Shown one piece after another: positions 22,660-28,891 of a stretch of DNA of 28,891 bases. This DNA comes from a virus. Within the stretch, counting starts at the first letter, position 1. Each line of letters begins with the position of its first letter. The notes under the pieces are model-generated. The model had not been told where the DNA came from and did not search any database. It saw nothing but the letters and a program-made list of their open reading frames with translations. Both the position numbers and the translations under genes were made by a program. The DNA lies in the IMG/VR virus record IMGVR_UViG_3300022928_000093, positions 1 through 28,891 of that record; one strand, 5' to 3'.

Positions 22660-23247
22660 ATGGCAAGTAACTTATTCAAAACCTTAGAATACGAAGCATT
22701 TCGGGCAGGAATCAATCCTAGGACCAAGCAGTCAAGAGATTGGTTTCGCAAGAAAGCGCAAGAGATCACTTCTGTAAACCGCAGAGGGATCGTCCGTGAC
22801 GAGCCGATAAAGAGCAAGTCTAACTTTATTATCGGCGAGATGTATATGTACTTCTACGACCCGAAACATAAAGAAACGCTTCCGTACTATGACAAGTTTC
22901 CACTGACGATCATCGTTGATTTCGCGAAAGACGGGTTTTATGGATTGAATCTGCATTACTTGCCGATGACTTTGCGCGCGAAGTTCCTTGACGGACTGCT
23001 CGATACTGCGACCAATGAAAAATATGACAAGAGCACACGGTTCAGAGTAACTTATAACATGCTAAAAAGATCGAGCAAGATGCGTTACTTCAAACCTTGC
23101 TTCAAACACTATCTTGGCGATCATGTCAGAGGCAACTTTGCTTATGTGCCACCAGCAGAATGGGAGATAGCAACCTTCTTACCAACTGCTGACTTTAAAG
23201 GTGCTACAGAAAATAAAGTATACAGAGATTCTAGGAAAGCAATTTAA
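22660..23247 (+). CDS. Conserved T4-like phage protein, possible gp2-like
   Basis: 195 aa. I recognise the central block (FIIGEMYMYFYDPKHKETLP then YYDKFPLTIIVDFAKDGFYG and LNLHYLPMTLRAKFLDGLLD, residues 56-115) as conserved among T4-like phages but cannot name it with confidence. The N-terminus (KTLEYEAFRAGINPRTKQSR then DWFRKKAQEI) is basic and helical, suited to nucleic acid binding. In T4 the neighbour of gene 4 is gene 2 (DNA end protector), so gp2 is the best positional guess; this is weak. It begins 8 nt after the glycosyltransferase gene and ends in a TAATG joint with the gp54-like gene. No membrane segment or catalytic motif was noticed. Confidence 0.85.
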   Translation: MASNLFKTLEYEAFRAGINPRTKQSRDWFRKKAQEITSVNRRGIVRDEPIKSKSNFIIGEMYMYFYDPKHKETLPYYDKFPLTIIVDFAKDGFYGLNLHYLPMTLRAKFLDGLLDTATNEKYDKSTRFRVTYNMLKRSSKMRYFKPCFKHYLGDHVRGNFAYVPPAEWEIATFLPTADFKGATENKVYRDSRKAI

Positions 23248-24032
23248 TGACCTACAACATAGAACAGTTCAAGGCGCACATCTCCAAAGAACGCGGACTC
23301 GCGATGAGCAACCTGTTCGTTGTCGAGTTGCCTTCTTTAGCAGGCAAGAAACGCGCAGACGGCGGTGTCATATACAATTACCCGAGTAAAGAGTTCAATC
23401 TACTCTGTACTACCGCTGAACTTCCTGGTCGCCAAATACTCACAGCGGATCGACAGATTGGCATACCATTGACCAAGAATGCCTATGGATATGCGGTCAG
23501 CGATATCAATCTAACATTCTACGTGTCCAACACCTACAAAATAAAATCATACTTTGAAGACTGGATGGGCATCGCAGTTTCTAATGCTGCGCCGTATGAG
23601 ATTGGTTACTATGACGACTACGTGCAGGATATAAAGGTTCACCAGTTGAGAAAGGGTGAGTTATTTAAAGGACTAGATATTGACTTGGGGTTTGATCTAG
23701 GGTTGCCTCAGGGTGTAGAGGATGCGCTTCCTACTATTGGAGGCATAGACTTGGGCGAGTTGTCTGAAGGCAATCTAAGTATTGATATAAGAAGTGCAGA
23801 GAACACGGTTTATACCTGTTCATTGTTTGAAGCATTCCCGACTTCAATGACAGCGATACCTTTGTCGAATCAACAAAACGCATTGGTAGAATTTAGTGTA
23901 TCATTGAGTTATAAGAATTGGAGAGGAGAGTTTCCTCAGCAGAGTAAGACTACATCTGACACTGTGGAGGATACGGTCCGTGACATTGTCGATGCCGGAA
24001 CTGATATTGTGACTGATGTTTTAGGTTTGTAA
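23247..24032 (+). CDS. 54: gp54-like tail-tube initiator protein
   Basis: 261 aa; T4 gp54 is 320. The start TYNIEQFKAHISKERGLAMS then NLFVVELPS follows T4 gp54 YSLEEFNNQAINADFQRNNM then FSCVFA. ELPGRQILTADRQIGI (about 58-73) and SDINLTFYVSNTYKIKSYFE then DWMGIAV (about 86-112) correspond to T4 MPENRLSYETDWNY and DPLVISFRMDSEACNYRAMQ then DWVNSV. NALVEFSVSLSYKNWRGEF near 214 matches the final strand. This is the tube fold shared by gp54, gp48 and gp19. In T4, gp54 is the last baseplate protein and the template for gp19 polymerisation. A Gly/Leu/Asp-rich insert (about 138-170) is not in T4. gp19 itself would be an alternative, but the N-terminus favours gp54. Confidence 0.75.
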   Translation: MTYNIEQFKAHISKERGLAMSNLFVVELPSLAGKKRADGGVIYNYPSKEFNLLCTTAELPGRQILTADRQIGIPLTKNAYGYAVSDINLTFYVSNTYKIKSYFEDWMGIAVSNAAPYEIGYYDDYVQDIKVHQLRKGELFKGLDIDLGFDLGLPQGVEDALPTIGGIDLGELSEGNLSIDIRSAENTVYTCSLFEAFPTSMTAIPLSNQQNALVEFSVSLSYKNWRGEFPQQSKTTSDTVEDTVRDIVDAGTDIVTDVLGL

Positions 24033-24049
24033 TTTTATAGGAGAATATA

Positions 24050-24769
24050 ATGGCTTTACCAAAGTTAAATGAAGTACCGATGTATGAAATGACTATTCCT
24101 TCAACAGGAAAGATGGTCAGATATAGACCCTATCTTGTGAAAGAAGAGAAAGTCATGATGATGGCATTTGAATCTGGCGAAACACGTGCAGCGTTGAGGT
24201 CAGTGATTGATACCATTGAAAAATGTCTTGAGGAAGGCGCTTCTATAAACATGAACGATTTGACTTTATTTGATATCGAATACATGTTTATTAAATTACG
24301 TTCCAAGTCGGTCGGCGAAGTTTCTAGTTTAGTTTCCCCATGCACCAACAGTGAGTGTAAACATAAAAATCCCATCGACGTTGACTTAGATTCCCTAGAA
24401 GTGATGGTCCCTAAAGACTCAAATGTTATTACGTTGACAGATAACGTGAAGGTTGAGTTCAGGTATCCTTCTTATAAGTCGATGTCTGAGACTAACATGG
24501 ACAAGGTAGAAGAAGACCCCGAAGTTGCCCTGGAAATGATATCAAGGTGTATCGTGGCAGTCTTACATGGTGATGAGAGAATTAGCAGCAAAGATGAAAG
24601 TCTTGAAGAATTGAAATCCTTTGTAGAAAGTTTAACTTCTTCTCAGTTTCAAAAGGTATCCAAATTCTTCTCAGATATGCCAAGGTTGGAAAAAGAAATA
24701 ACGTATATTTGCGAAAAGTGTAGCACGCAAAATACTATAATGCTGAAAGGAATTGATAGTTTTTTTTAG
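24050..24769 (+). CDS. 26: Baseplate hub/assembly protein gp26 (T4_baseplate family)
   Basis: 239 aa; T4 gp26 is 208. Family pattern: an N-terminal VPSxG-like strand pair (MYEMTIPSTGKMVRYRPYLV, 11-30), KEEKVMMMAFES, then an INMNDLTLFDIEYMFIKLRS block (66-85). A zinc ribbon is suggested by C98-x4-C103 and C221-x2-C224. The layout also resembles tail assembly chaperones of other tailed phages. In T4, gp26 is needed to build the hub. A good AGGAGAA ribosome binding site precedes the ATG. The end is unusual: eight T residues (24760-24767) include the heptamer T_TTT_TTT in the correct phase, followed at once by TAG, and the next ORF continues in the -1 frame. Frameshifting would yield a 302-aa fusion. 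Confidence 0.85.
   Translation: MALPKLNEVPMYEMTIPSTGKMVRYRPYLVKEEKVMMMAFESGETRAALRSVIDTIEKCLEEGASINMNDLTLFDIEYMFIKLRSKSVGEVSSLVSPCTNSECKHKNPIDVDLDSLEVMVPKDSNVITLTDNVKVEFRYPSYKSMSETNMDKVEEDPEVALEMISRCIVAVLHGDERISSKDESLEELKSFVESLTSSQFQKVSKFFSDMPRLEKEITYICEKCSTQNTIMLKGIDSFF
24760..24766 (+). promoter_or_regulatory. Candidate -1 ribosomal frameshift site T_TTT_TTT
   Basis: In the gp26 frame the codons are AGT TTT TTT TAG, so the heptamer T_TTT_TTT has exactly the X_XXY_YYZ phase and the stop is the next codon. A -1 slip reads TTA GTG TGC onward straight into the 62-codon ORF, with no stop between. The downstream sequence has only a weak 4-bp stem (TCAC/GTGA at 24780-24796), so any stimulator is not obvious. 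Confidence 0.6.
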
Positions 24770-24957
24770 TGTGCCTTTCTCACGATAACCTTGTGAATCA
24801 TTATAAAACCAACTTTGCCTTGATGCAGCATCATAATTATTCGTTAACTGAGTTGGAAAATATGATGCCGTGGGAAAGGGAAGTTTACGTGACTATGTTG
24901 ATTGAGTATATTAAGGAAGAGAACGAAAGAATAAAACAAAAAAACGCATCAAACTAG
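24769..24957 (+). CDS. Small ORF downstream of gp26, probably the frameshift extension
   Basis: 62 codons if started at GTG 24769, which overlaps the gp26 TAG by one base. No ribosome binding site lies near it; the nearest purine run (AAAGGA) is about 19 nt away and inside gp26. The product has KTNFALMQHHNYSLTELENM then MPWEREVYVTMLIEYIKEEN, a helical, amphipathic segment that I recognise as conserved next to gp26 in T4-like phages, though its name is uncertain (gp51 is possible by position). It lies in the -1 frame of gp26, and a slip at T_TTT_TTT would fuse it to gp26. It is in the same frame as the tape-measure-like gene, separated by one TAG and three sense codons. Independent translation from ATG at residue 19 is the alternative. 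Confidence 0.75.
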   Translation: MCLSHDNLVNHYKTNFALMQHHNYSLTELENMMPWEREVYVTMLIEYIKEENERIKQKNASN

Positions 24958-24966
24958 AGTTGCCGT

Positions 24967-26907
24967 ATGTCCGAATTAAAAACAGTCATAACCGAACTAC
25001 AAGACGAGAATATACAAGATAAATTAGAGGTAATTGCCTACTCTAATCTTGAGATACAGTATTGCCTTGAGTCTATAAAAGGTGTTATGAAAGAAATTCA
25101 TAACGTCTTGTCCGATACGTTATCTTTCAACATCGATGTTAAGGATAAAAAGGATAGAGCTGAACGGTTAGGGGAAGGCGATCGAGAAGAAGATCGGAGG
25201 GAAAGTAGAGAATCGCCGGAGAAAAAAGGTAAAATAGGCGATGCGTTTGCTGCCGGTAAAGAAGACTCTTCTTTTGGATACGGTTCTATATTTAGTAATT
25301 TGAAAGGAAGCATCACCGGAGTCCTAGCAGGAGTTGCTGGGTTCGCTGGTATGTTGACAGGGTTTACCGTTAGTCTAGCGAATCTTGTCGCAGGTCCTTT
25401 TATACTACTCGGCAAAGCAGCGTTTGCGGTGGGTTCCACATTAATAAAATTATCTGCTGGGTTGTTTAAGTTTGTCGGACAAATGGCGTTCAAGGGATTG
25501 GGGTTGCTCATAAACGCAGCGAAAGCAATTCGTTTGTTTATGTTGGGAACGTTTATTCCCGGAATGATTGGTGCTTTCAGTTCTATAATAACTGCTTTAA
25601 CGCCAGTTGTAGTCGCAGCGGCACCGTTCGTTCTGATAGGTTTAGCGATAGGTGCTGCATTGTTTGGTCTTTATAAACTATTAGAATCTGTGACAGAAAA
25701 CCTAGGATTTGATAGCATCGGGGATACTTTAAAATATGCTGTTTTAAAGTTGAAAGATGGATTATTCTCAGTAGTAAACTCTATACTCGGAATGTATAAC
25801 GCACTCATAGGTTTTGTAAAAAAGGTTATAAAACTTGCGCCTGATTTTTTAGTACCCCCCTCCTTGAAAGAGTTTGCTAACAGCGGTGCCGGTGAAGCGA
25901 AAATGCTGGATACTAATTCGGCAGAAAGGTTTAAGGAATCAAAAAACAAGGAAAAGGAAGAAAAGGAAAAAAAGGAAAGGGAAGAAAAGGAAAAGGAAGA
26001 AGAAGATACCAACAAGCCAATGAATGCATATGAACGTGCAAAGGCAAGGGAAAATCGCGCAGAAGCAATGGCAGCAGGTGCTATGGCAGTGGACAAAGAC
26101 GGCAATCCTGTTGATACTGGTGCTGCAGCAGCAGTTGATGCCGCTGCCGCGACGATATCTGACGAACGCGCTGCTCTACAAGAACAGATACGTGCACTTG
26201 ACGCAAAGGTATATGACAGAGCGACTTATGAAGGTCTAAGCAAAGAAGAAAAGATTGCCAAGCGCAATGCGTTGATGGCAGAACTATCAGAACTCAGCGC
26301 GAAGAATAAAGAACTGCGCAATAAAGAAAATGCGGCATTTGCTGAAGTTGAAGCTGCTGAAAATTCTATGACCTTTGGCGGTGGCGATAATTTCTATGCT
26401 GGTACTGATGGCGATCTAGAAGATACCAGCGGCATGGTATTGAAGAGTTCTACTGGCGGAACTACTGTTACGGGTGGAGAAGAAACAACCACTGCCGTCA
26501 GTGCTGCTCAGTTAGAGAAGGATAAGAAAGATGTGTCCGCTGAGCAAGCACGCTTCAAAGCAGGGCAAGAAGCGTTCAAGCAAATGGCGCAAGAAAGATT
26601 AGTCGGTGCCAATGAGTTTATCATGGACGACGATCCTAGATATGCTGAACTGCAGAAACGAACTGAAGCAATAATGTCAGGAAAAAATCTGCAGGGTGTT
26701 GGTAAGATCGCTTCTTTGACGGGTCAACTGCAAGACGTAACTGCTCAGATTAAAGCAGCGACCAGCGCGGCATCTGGCGGAACATCAATCGTCGCCGCAA
26801 CAAATAATAATGTGTCTAATGCTACCATCACCAATCAGACTACGATGCCGATGCCTCCATCAACTGATACTTCTGATCGGTACGCAAGTCAGTTTGGCGC
26901 GAGATAA
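24967..26907 (+). CDS. Tape-measure-like hub protein (gp29 position)
   Basis: 646 aa. N-terminal 1-55 is a coiled-coil-prone helix (VITELQDENIQDKLEVIAYS); 58-90 is highly charged; 108-290 is strongly hydrophobic with Gly/Ala-rich helices (GVLAGVAGFAGMLTGFTVSL, VVVAAAPFVLIGLAIGAALF); 319-350 is almost pure Lys/Glu (KESKNKEKEEKEKKEREEKE); then long helical segments to about 590 and a Ser/Thr/Asn-rich tail (NATITNQTTMPMPPSTDTSD). Long helices with central hydrophobic blocks are the hallmark of tail tape-measure proteins, and the position directly after gp26 and its -1 ORF is where tape-measure genes sit. T4 gp29 (590 aa) is the likely functional equivalent; I see no convincing linear match. The last codons abut the terminator hairpin. 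Confidence 0.7.
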   Translation: MSELKTVITELQDENIQDKLEVIAYSNLEIQYCLESIKGVMKEIHNVLSDTLSFNIDVKDKKDRAERLGEGDREEDRRESRESPEKKGKIGDAFAAGKEDSSFGYGSIFSNLKGSITGVLAGVAGFAGMLTGFTVSLANLVAGPFILLGKAAFAVGSTLIKLSAGLFKFVGQMAFKGLGLLINAAKAIRLFMLGTFIPGMIGAFSSIITALTPVVVAAAPFVLIGLAIGAALFGLYKLLESVTENLGFDSIGDTLKYAVLKLKDGLFSVVNSILGMYNALIGFVKKVIKLAPDFLVPPSLKEFANSGAGEAKMLDTNSAERFKESKNKEKEEKEKKEREEKEKEEEDTNKPMNAYERAKARENRAEAMAAGAMAVDKDGNPVDTGAAAAVDAAAATISDERAALQEQIRALDAKVYDRATYEGLSKEEKIAKRNALMAELSELSAKNKELRNKENAAFAEVEAAENSMTFGGGDNFYAGTDGDLEDTSGMVLKSSTGGTTVTGGEETTTAVSAAQLEKDKKDVSAEQARFKAGQEAFKQMAQERLVGANEFIMDDDPRYAELQKRTEAIMSGKNLQGVGKIASLTGQLQDVTAQIKAATSAASGGTSIVAATNNNVSNATITNQTTMPMPPSTDTSDRYASQFGAR

Positions 26908-26909
26908 AA

Positions 26910-26929
26910 AAACCCGCCGAAGCGGGTTT
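26910..26929 (-). terminator. Rho-independent terminator with UUCG loop between convergent genes
   Basis: An 8-bp stem (AAACCCGC / GCGGGTTT) closes a four-base loop that reads TTCG on the minus strand and CGAA on the plus strand. On the minus strand the stem is followed by a run of seven T, an excellent terminator for gp32. On the plus strand the T-run is only TTTATAC, so it is weaker for the tape-measure transcript. It fills most of the 39-nt gap. Confidence 0.88.
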
Positions 26930-26946
26930 ATACTACAAAGTGCCGA

Positions 26947-27849
26947 TTAGTCTGCTTGCGCTAACTTTTGGAAGTAAGACATGGTATCGTCTTCATCTTC
27001 CACCTCAGCAATATCCTCAACGGACTTGGATACAGTAGGAACCTCAGGTTCTGCTGACTTTGGTTCTGGTGCCAACTCCTCTTCGATTTCTACTTGGTTC
27101 GAACGTGCCGTGCTTTCGCCAAGAACGTCCAGAAGTTTACGGTTCAGTTCAGCATAAGTCTTATATGCTTTGGGGTCAGTAAACTCGGCGAGAGAATAAA
27201 GTGCGTCTGCTACTTTCTCTTGCTTGCCTTCATCACCATCGAACAGAGCAGAGGAAGAACGGAACTCACTCTTATCATAGTTACGATAACCTTCTACCTT
27301 GCGAATCTTCAACACGAAGTCAGCGCCTCGGTCAAGGTCGAAAGGATTTACTGGTTGCTCATCGGGGAACGATGGTTGCATCAGATCCATGATCTTATCG
27401 AAGATCTTCTTACCGAACTCATAGAGAAATACTTTTCCATCATTATCAGGATTAGCGGGGTCGCTAACAACCATAATGTTGGAGACATAGTGCAGTCGAC
27501 GCTTGCGCTGACGAACGATTTCCTGATTTTCTTTGGTTCCCGTTGCCCAGAGTTTGCTGTTCATCTCACCAAGCGGATCAGTTTGACCGATAGAAGTCAG
27601 AGACTTCTCGATATACCACTTACCAGTTGGTCCTTTGAACCCATGGTCCCAGTAACGAGTCCATGGAACTTCTGAGTCTGGCGCAGGAAGGAAACGAATA
27701 ATAGCATAACCATTACCTGCCTTGTCGACGGTGGGTTTCCATTGGCGCTCATCGCTACCTGACTTCTGTTCGCCGCCAGATACCTTTTGCGCTTCTTCTA
27801 CGAGTTTAGAGATGTCGAAGGACTTCGACTTGAGTTTAGAAAGATCCAT
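26947..27849 (-). CDS. 32: Single-stranded DNA-binding protein gp32, zinc-ligand-free
   Basis: 300 aa from ATG 27849, which has AAGGA about 8 nt upstream; an in-frame ATG at 27888 would add 13 residues without a ribosome binding site. The OB core is clear: RRLHYVSNIMVVSDPANPDN then DGKVFLYEFGKKIFDKIMDL matches T4 [20 protein letters not shown] then VFKYRFGKKIWDKINAMI, and ADFVLKIRKVEGYRNYDKSE matches T4 [20 protein letters not shown]. Where T4 has the zinc-binding HxnC...CPVC segment, this protein has TSIGQTDPLGEMNSKLW; I find no Cys in the whole protein. The C-terminus is acidic (SVEDIAEVEDEDDTMSYFQK), the usual protein-recruiting tail. It coats ssDNA in replication, recombination and repair. 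It is driven by its own sigma70-type promoter and ends at a strong terminator. Confidence 0.95.
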   Translation of the reverse strand: MDLSKLKSKSFDISKLVEEAQKVSGGEQKSGSDERQWKPTVDKAGNGYAIIRFLPAPDSEVPWTRYWDHGFKGPTGKWYIEKSLTSIGQTDPLGEMNSKLWATGTKENQEIVRQRKRRLHYVSNIMVVSDPANPDNDGKVFLYEFGKKIFDKIMDLMQPSFPDEQPVNPFDLDRGADFVLKIRKVEGYRNYDKSEFRSSSALFDGDEGKQEKVADALYSLAEFTDPKAYKTYAELNRKLLDVLGESTARSNQVEIEEELAPEPKSAEPEVPTVSKSVEDIAEVEDEDDTMSYFQKLAQAD

Positions 27850-27910
27850 ATATTTTTTCCTTGTATACAGTGTGTAAGTTTTGTCCACGTAATCATAACG
27901 AACATCATAT

Positions 27911-27938
27911 ATTATACTGATTTAAAATCAGACGTCAA
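27911..27938 (-). promoter_or_regulatory. Sigma70-type early promoter of gp32 with palindromic spacer
   Basis: Minus strand: TTGACG (27938-27933), 16-nt spacer, TATAAT (27916-27911), about 60 nt upstream of the gp32 ATG. The spacer holds the 15-base palindrome CTGATTTTAAATCAG (27931-27917). The second promoter at 28465-28493 has nearly the same spacer core TGATTTTAAAT. Confidence 0.8.
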
Positions 27939-27942
27939 TACT

Positions 27943-28170
27943 TTAGTCAAGGGGGAGTTCGTCCTCCTTTGGCATGAAGTTGAGGTTCATCGCTTCTACT
28001 CTAAGTTTCTCGCGAATGACATTAGAAGTGTATTTCTTGCAGTCCTCTACTTCAAGATTCACTTTATCACACAGATAGATGATAGCATCCATGTATGACA
28101 TATTCTTATCAAGAACAGCGTCCTCTATCATCTTAGAGAATCGCTTTTTGTTTAAGAAGTTATCGCTCAT
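27943..28170 (-). CDS. 33: Late transcription co-activator gp33
   Basis: 75 aa; T4 gp33 is 112, and marine T4-like versions are shorter. The sequence (NFLNKKRFSKMIEDAVLDKN, MSYMDAIIYLCDKVNLEVED, VEAMNLNFMPKEDELPL) fits the cyanophage gp33 pattern, notably the MSYxDAxxxxC helix and the EAMNLNFxP end. In T4, gp33 bridges the sliding clamp gp45 and the RNA polymerase flap so that gp55-directed transcription from TATAAATA promoters is activated; such promoters are present in this window. Its ATG overlaps the TGA of the preceding gene (ATGA), so translation is probably coupled. It ends just before the gp32 promoter. Gene order gp33-gp32 is that of T4 (33, 59, 32) without 59. Confidence 0.8.
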   Translation of the reverse strand: MSDNFLNKKRFSKMIEDAVLDKNMSYMDAIIYLCDKVNLEVEDCKKYTSNVIREKLRVEAMNLNFMPKEDELPLD

Positions 28171-28442
28171 AGGAGTTTCTTGATTCCATCATAAGATTTG
28201 AGTTTCGAGATATTAAAAGAGCGCCACTCCTTAATCTCAACGTCAAAGCAACGTATAACGTCAGGGTGTGATTTAGCAATCGCATTATAATCAGTCTGCG
28301 GTATCTTATCTTCAGGCATGACTTGATTAACCAGTGTTGCTCTCATCTCACGCAGTTCGCCGTCTTTCTTTTCAAATGAAAACTCGACGATACCTTTGCG
28401 CATCTCCTTGATGATCCACTCACGTGTTGGTTTATGATTCAT
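28167..28442 (-). CDS. Small SH3-like beta-barrel phage protein (WYL_2/DUF2693 type)
   Basis: 91 aa from ATG 28442, chosen because GGAGGA lies 5-10 nt upstream; an in-frame ATG at 28454 contains that same site and has none of its own. The core KGIVEFSFEKKDGELREMRA then TLVNQVMPEDKIP and VIRCFDVEIKEWRSFNISKL matches the widespread small phage family described as SH3-beta-barrel fold-containing, in which K(K)DGxxRxMxxTL and VFDxxxxxWRSF are the marks. Function is unknown; binding to nucleic acid or to a host protein is often assumed. It lies directly behind a very good sigma70 promoter with a leader of about 16 nt, and overlaps gp33 by ATGA, so it is the first gene of an early or middle unit that may read on to gp32. 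Confidence 0.85.
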   Translation of the reverse strand: MNHKPTREWIIKEMRKGIVEFSFEKKDGELREMRATLVNQVMPEDKIPQTDYNAIAKSHPDVIRCFDVEIKEWRSFNISKLKSYDGIKKLL

Positions 28443-28464
28443 AGTTTCCTCCATAATTTATCAT

Positions 28465-28493
28465 ATTGTATACTATTTAAAATCAAATGTCAA
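28465..28493 (-). promoter_or_regulatory. Sigma70-type early promoter of the small protein-gp33 unit
   Basis: Minus strand: perfect TTGACA (28493-28488), 17-nt spacer, TACAAT (28470-28465), start expected near 28458. The -35 box overlaps the stop codon of the upstream gene. The spacer core TGATTTTAAAT and the following AGTATA are shared with the gp32 promoter. Confidence 0.85.
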
Positions 28494-28891
28494 ACACTAT
28501 TTCTAACGGCAACATTCTCGGGAAGATTAATCTTTGAGTTCGCGTGTTTATGGTAGAGAACAAACTGAACGTCCGGAAACTCTTTAAAGATATGAAACCA
28601 TATAGGTCGCCAGTTGTTTAGAAGACGGTGGTTGTTATTATTACTGCGATCGCTAGAAAGGACAACGTCAGTATATGACCGCATGTTGTGATCGAATATG
28701 GAATCGAAACCATACATATGAATCTCTGTTCCCTTCAACCTGTTGGCGGCATAATGCGTTGCCATGTGACCGCAGTTGAAGTTGGTTGCATTACCTGCAT
28801 ATTTAGGCACAGTCAAATAGAACTCTTTTATCAGCGGTGCCTTCTTGAGATAGAGCATAGGGTGGTTATCCATCCACACCTTTGGACGATT
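28490..28891 (-). CDS. 3' part of an unidentified gene, possibly sugar- or nucleotide-related
   Basis: The frame is open to the right edge, so the N-terminus is missing; 133 codons are visible before the TGA. Recognisable pieces are NCGHMATHYAANRLKGTEIH then MYGFDSIFDHNMRSYTD, whose pattern (G-x2-A-x2-A-x5-G-x-EI-x-x-x-GxD) resembles the region found in sialyltransferase-like (GT42) and DUF115/MptE-like proteins, where a GD/GFD motif follows a helix. This is a weak pattern match, not an identification. It ends inside the -35 box of the promoter for the small SH3-like gene. A glycan-modifying role would pair with the family 25 glycosyltransferase in the plus-strand block. Confidence 0.65.
   Translation of the reverse strand, partial: NRPKVWMDNHPMLYLKKAPLIKEFYLTVPKYAGNATNFNCGHMATHYAANRLKGTEIHMYGFDSIFDHNMRSYTDVVLSSDRSNNNNHRLLNNWRPIWFHIFKEFPDVQFVLYHKHANSKINLPENVAVRNSV

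Noticed and set aside
24780-24796. Small stem TCAC/GTGA downstream of the slippery site
   Set aside because: Only 4 bp with a 9-nt loop; too weak to claim as a frameshift stimulator.
24938-24945. A_AAA_AAC heptamer near the end of the 62-codon ORF
   Set aside because: The phase is right for -1 slippage, but the resulting frame does not join the tape-measure gene and runs to a stop after a short stretch, so no sensible product.
1-28891. Search for tRNA genes, CRISPR arrays, IS elements, attachment sites and defence genes
   Set aside because: None seen; nearly all of the sequence is accounted for by tightly packed phage genes, and the longest gaps are under 100 nt.

Overview
The window is a morphogenesis region of a T4-like contractile-tailed phage (class Caudoviricetes, myovirus morphology), of the kind found in marine metagenomes and cyanophage relatives. 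The assignment rests on a nearly complete T4-type baseplate set: gp4, gp6, the gp7 C-terminal domain, gp8, gp25, gp53, a split gp5, gp26, a gp27-like hub, gp48/gp54-like tube-cap and initiator proteins, and a tape-measure-like protein. It also carries gp32 and gp33, plus TATAAATA late-promoter motifs. The host cannot be read from the sequence. No tRNA, CRISPR, IS element or integrase was seen.

Layout. From 21413 leftward to position 1, a long minus-strand late operon encodes, in transcription order: gp48-like tube cap, gp53 wedge, gp27-like hub, gp5 OB-fold part, an unknown protein, an amidase protein, gp5 spike part, gp25, gp6, gp7 C-terminal part, a LamG/YadA-like fibre, a short fibre-like protein, gp8, a 1692-aa DUF4815-type virion protein, a small conserved coiled-coil protein, and the first codons of another gene at the left edge. 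Most joints are TAATG or ATGA overlaps. From 21468 rightward to 26907, a plus-strand block encodes gp4, a family 25-like glycosyltransferase, a conserved protein, gp54-like initiator, gp26, a 62-codon ORF in the -1 frame, and a tape-measure-like protein. Divergent late-promoter motifs lie between the two blocks. A hairpin with a UUCG loop at 26910-26929 separates the plus block from a convergent minus-strand set of gp32, gp33 and a small SH3-like protein. That set is driven by two sigma70-type promoters sharing an unusual conserved spacer. The right edge holds the 3' part of another gene.

Main points of interest. (1) T4 gp5, a single protein of OB fold, lysozyme and needle in T4, is here distributed over separate genes, with an amidase protein and an unknown protein between. 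The OB-fold part carries what looks like a decayed tail-lysozyme domain. (2) gp26 ends on a T_TTT_TTT heptamer directly before its stop, and the next ORF is in the -1 frame without a ribosome binding site. This looks like a G/GT-type programmed frameshift just upstream of the tape-measure gene, which would link the T4 hub genes to the tail-assembly-chaperone arrangement of other tailed phages. (3) The two early promoters share a palindromic spacer that may be an operator.
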